15,138 bases of DNA, from NCBI GenBank assembly GCA_023432855.1, contig JAEZEZ010000057.1, positions 1 through 15,138 on the forward strand, in the 5' to 3' direction. Numbering within the stretch: the first letter of the stretch is position 1; each line of letters starts with the position of its first letter. Origin of the DNA: Pseudomonadota bacterium. GTDB lineage: Bacteria > Pseudomonadota > Alphaproteobacteria > Caulobacterales > Caulobacteraceae. Under the pieces are notes generated by a model. That model was not told where the DNA came from and did no database searches. It worked only from the letters and a program-made list of their open reading frames with translations. The translations under genes and the position numbers were made by a program. Below are positions 14,004 to 15,138 of the stretch, one piece after another.

Positions 14004-15138
14004 TGCGCGTTCTCTACTTCCACCAGTATTTCGGCACCCCGAAGGGAGCGAGCGGCACGCGGTCCTACGAGATGGCGCGCGCCCTGATCGCGCGCGGGCA
14101 CGAGGTGGACATGGTCTGCGCCAGCGCCGACCGGTCCGACAGCGGCCTGGAGACGCCGTTCGTCAACGGCCGCCGGGACGGGGTGGTCGACGGCGTGCGG
14201 GTCACCGAGTTCGACCTGGGCTACTCCAACGCCGACAGCCTGCTGGTGCGTGGCTGGAAATTCGTTCGCTATGCGCTGAAATCGATCGGCGTCGCCCTGG
14301 CCCGGCCGTGCGACCTGGTCTTCGCCACCTCCACCCCCCTGACGGCGGCGCTGCCGGGGGTGGCGGCGAAGGTCGTGCGCGGCAAGCCGTTCGTCTTCGA
14401 AGTGCGGGACCTGTGGCCCGAACTGCCCATCGCCATGGGCATGAAGAACCCGCTGGTGATCTTCGCCATGCGTCTGCTCGAGCGCACCGCCTACGCCTTT
14501 GCGGACCAGGCGGTGGCGCTGGCTCCGGGCATCCGCGACGGGATCGCCGCGCGCGGGGTGCTCGCCGAGCGCATCGCCCTGGTCCCCAACGGCTGCGATT
14601 TCGAGCTGTTCGACGGGGTGGAGTCCGAGCACCCGAGCGTGCTGGCGCCGGACCGGATCGAGCACGGCGACCTCGTCGCCGTGTTCACGGGCGCCCACGG
14701 CAAGGCCAATGGCCTCGACGCCGTCGTCGCCGCCGCGCGGGAGCTGGACCGGCGGGGGCGGACCGACATCCGGCTGCTGCTCATCGGCTCCGGTTCGGAA
14801 AAGGCCCGGCTCATGAGCGAAGCGGAGGGGGTGCGCTCGCTGGTCTTCGCCGATCCCCTGCCCAAGCGCCGGCTGGCCGCGATCGTTCGGGGCGCCGACG
14901 TTGGCCTGCAGATCCTGGCCGACGTCGAGGCGTTTCGCGAAGGCACGTCGCCCAACAAGTTCTTCGACTACCTGGCCGCGCGCAAACCGGTGCTGATCAA
15001 CTACCCCGGCTGGCTGGCGCGCTTCGTCGAGGATGCCGGGTGTGGCTGGGTCTGCCCGCCGGGCGACGCCGGGGCGATGGCCGACGCTCTGGAAGCGGCC
15101 GCGGCGGACCGCGCCGGCGCACGGGCCCGGGGCGAGGC
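14003..15138 (+). CDS. Family 4 glycosyltransferase (WbuB/WcaI-like), 3' end outside window
   Basis: The frame runs from an ATG at 14003, which shares one base with the preceding stop (TGATG), to the window edge: 378 codons with no stop. The family normally has about 400-420 residues, so only the tail should be missing. The N-terminal half begins MRVLYFHQYFGTP with the GTRSYE donor-domain loop. It contains VRDLWPE (134-140) and a basic, amphipathic stretch around 145-165 likely to touch the membrane. The C-terminal half has GAHGKANGLD and GTSPNKFFDYLAARKPV (from 314), the nucleotide-sugar binding region in which family members usually have an acidic residue near D322. It should add a sugar to the lipid-linked repeat unit at the cytoplasmic face. 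Closest by pattern are WbuB-type N-acetylfucosamine transferases, but donor and acceptor cannot be read from the sequence. Confidence 0.88.
   Translation, partial: MRVLYFHQYFGTPKGASGTRSYEMARALIARGHEVDMVCASADRSDSGLETPFVNGRRDGVVDGVRVTEFDLGYSNADSLLVRGWKFVRYALKSIGVALARPCDLVFATSTPLTAALPGVAAKVVRGKPFVFEVRDLWPELPIAMGMKNPLVIFAMRLLERTAYAFADQAVALAPGIRDGIAARGVLAERIALVPNGCDFELFDGVESEHPSVLAPDRIEHGDLVAVFTGAHGKANGLDAVVAAARELDRRGRTDIRLLLIGSGSEKARLMSEAEGVRSLVFADPLPKRRLAAIVRGADVGLQILADVEAFREGTSPNKFFDYLAARKPVLINYPGWLARFVEDAGCGWVCPPGDAGAMADALEAAAADRAGARARGE

Overview
The window comes from a GC-rich bacterium (by eye close to 70% G+C, with strong G/C preference at third codon positions). It is most consistent with an alphaproteobacterium of the Caulobacterales type (Caulobacter, Phenylobacterium or Brevundimonas relatives). 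That placement is an inference. It rests on the gene families, the frequent GTG/TTG starts, and candidate promoters that resemble the Caulobacter housekeeping consensus (TTGACGS - spacer - GCTANAWC). No rRNA, tRNA, mobile element or CRISPR was seen, and the coding style is uniform, so nothing points to recent transfer. No gene-free stretch exceeds 300 bases.

Layout. (1) 1-865, minus strand: an outer-membrane beta-barrel protein with a proline-rich linker, cut off by the window start. (2) 1075-1479, plus: a small VanZ-family membrane protein. (3) 1486-2844, minus: a J-domain protein with one membrane span and a large cysteine-containing, probably periplasmic C-terminal region. (4) 2845-3124: a 280-base divergent intergenic region with a candidate promoter and an imperfect palindrome facing the plus strand. 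(5) 3125-15138, all plus: an exopolysaccharide/capsule cluster. Its order is a PHP-type tyrosine phosphatase (CpsB/YwqE-like), a Wza/GumB-type export lipoprotein, a Wzc/ExoP-type co-polymerase with tyrosine kinase, a membrane-anchored TPR-like protein with a beta-rich C-terminus, an 81-residue exported acidic-tail protein, a Wzy/O-antigen-ligase-type membrane protein, a two-domain oxidoreductase, a heparinase II/III-family protein, and a family 4 glycosyltransferase cut off by the window end.

How the genes work together. The kinase, phosphatase, export lipoprotein and Wzy-like protein are the assembly and export half of a Wzx/Wzy-dependent polysaccharide pathway. The kinase has a C-terminal tyrosine cluster and the phosphatase is the expected partner that removes those phosphates. 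No flippase, initiating sugar-phosphate transferase or other glycosyltransferase is in view; they probably lie beyond 15138. The last three genes are tightly packed (1-base gap, then a 1-base overlap) and look like a translationally coupled sugar-modification module. The two least understood parts are the TPR-like plus small acidic-tail pair, the latter with its own good candidate promoter, and the oxidoreductase-heparinase-glycosyltransferase module, whose chemistry is not established by the sequence.
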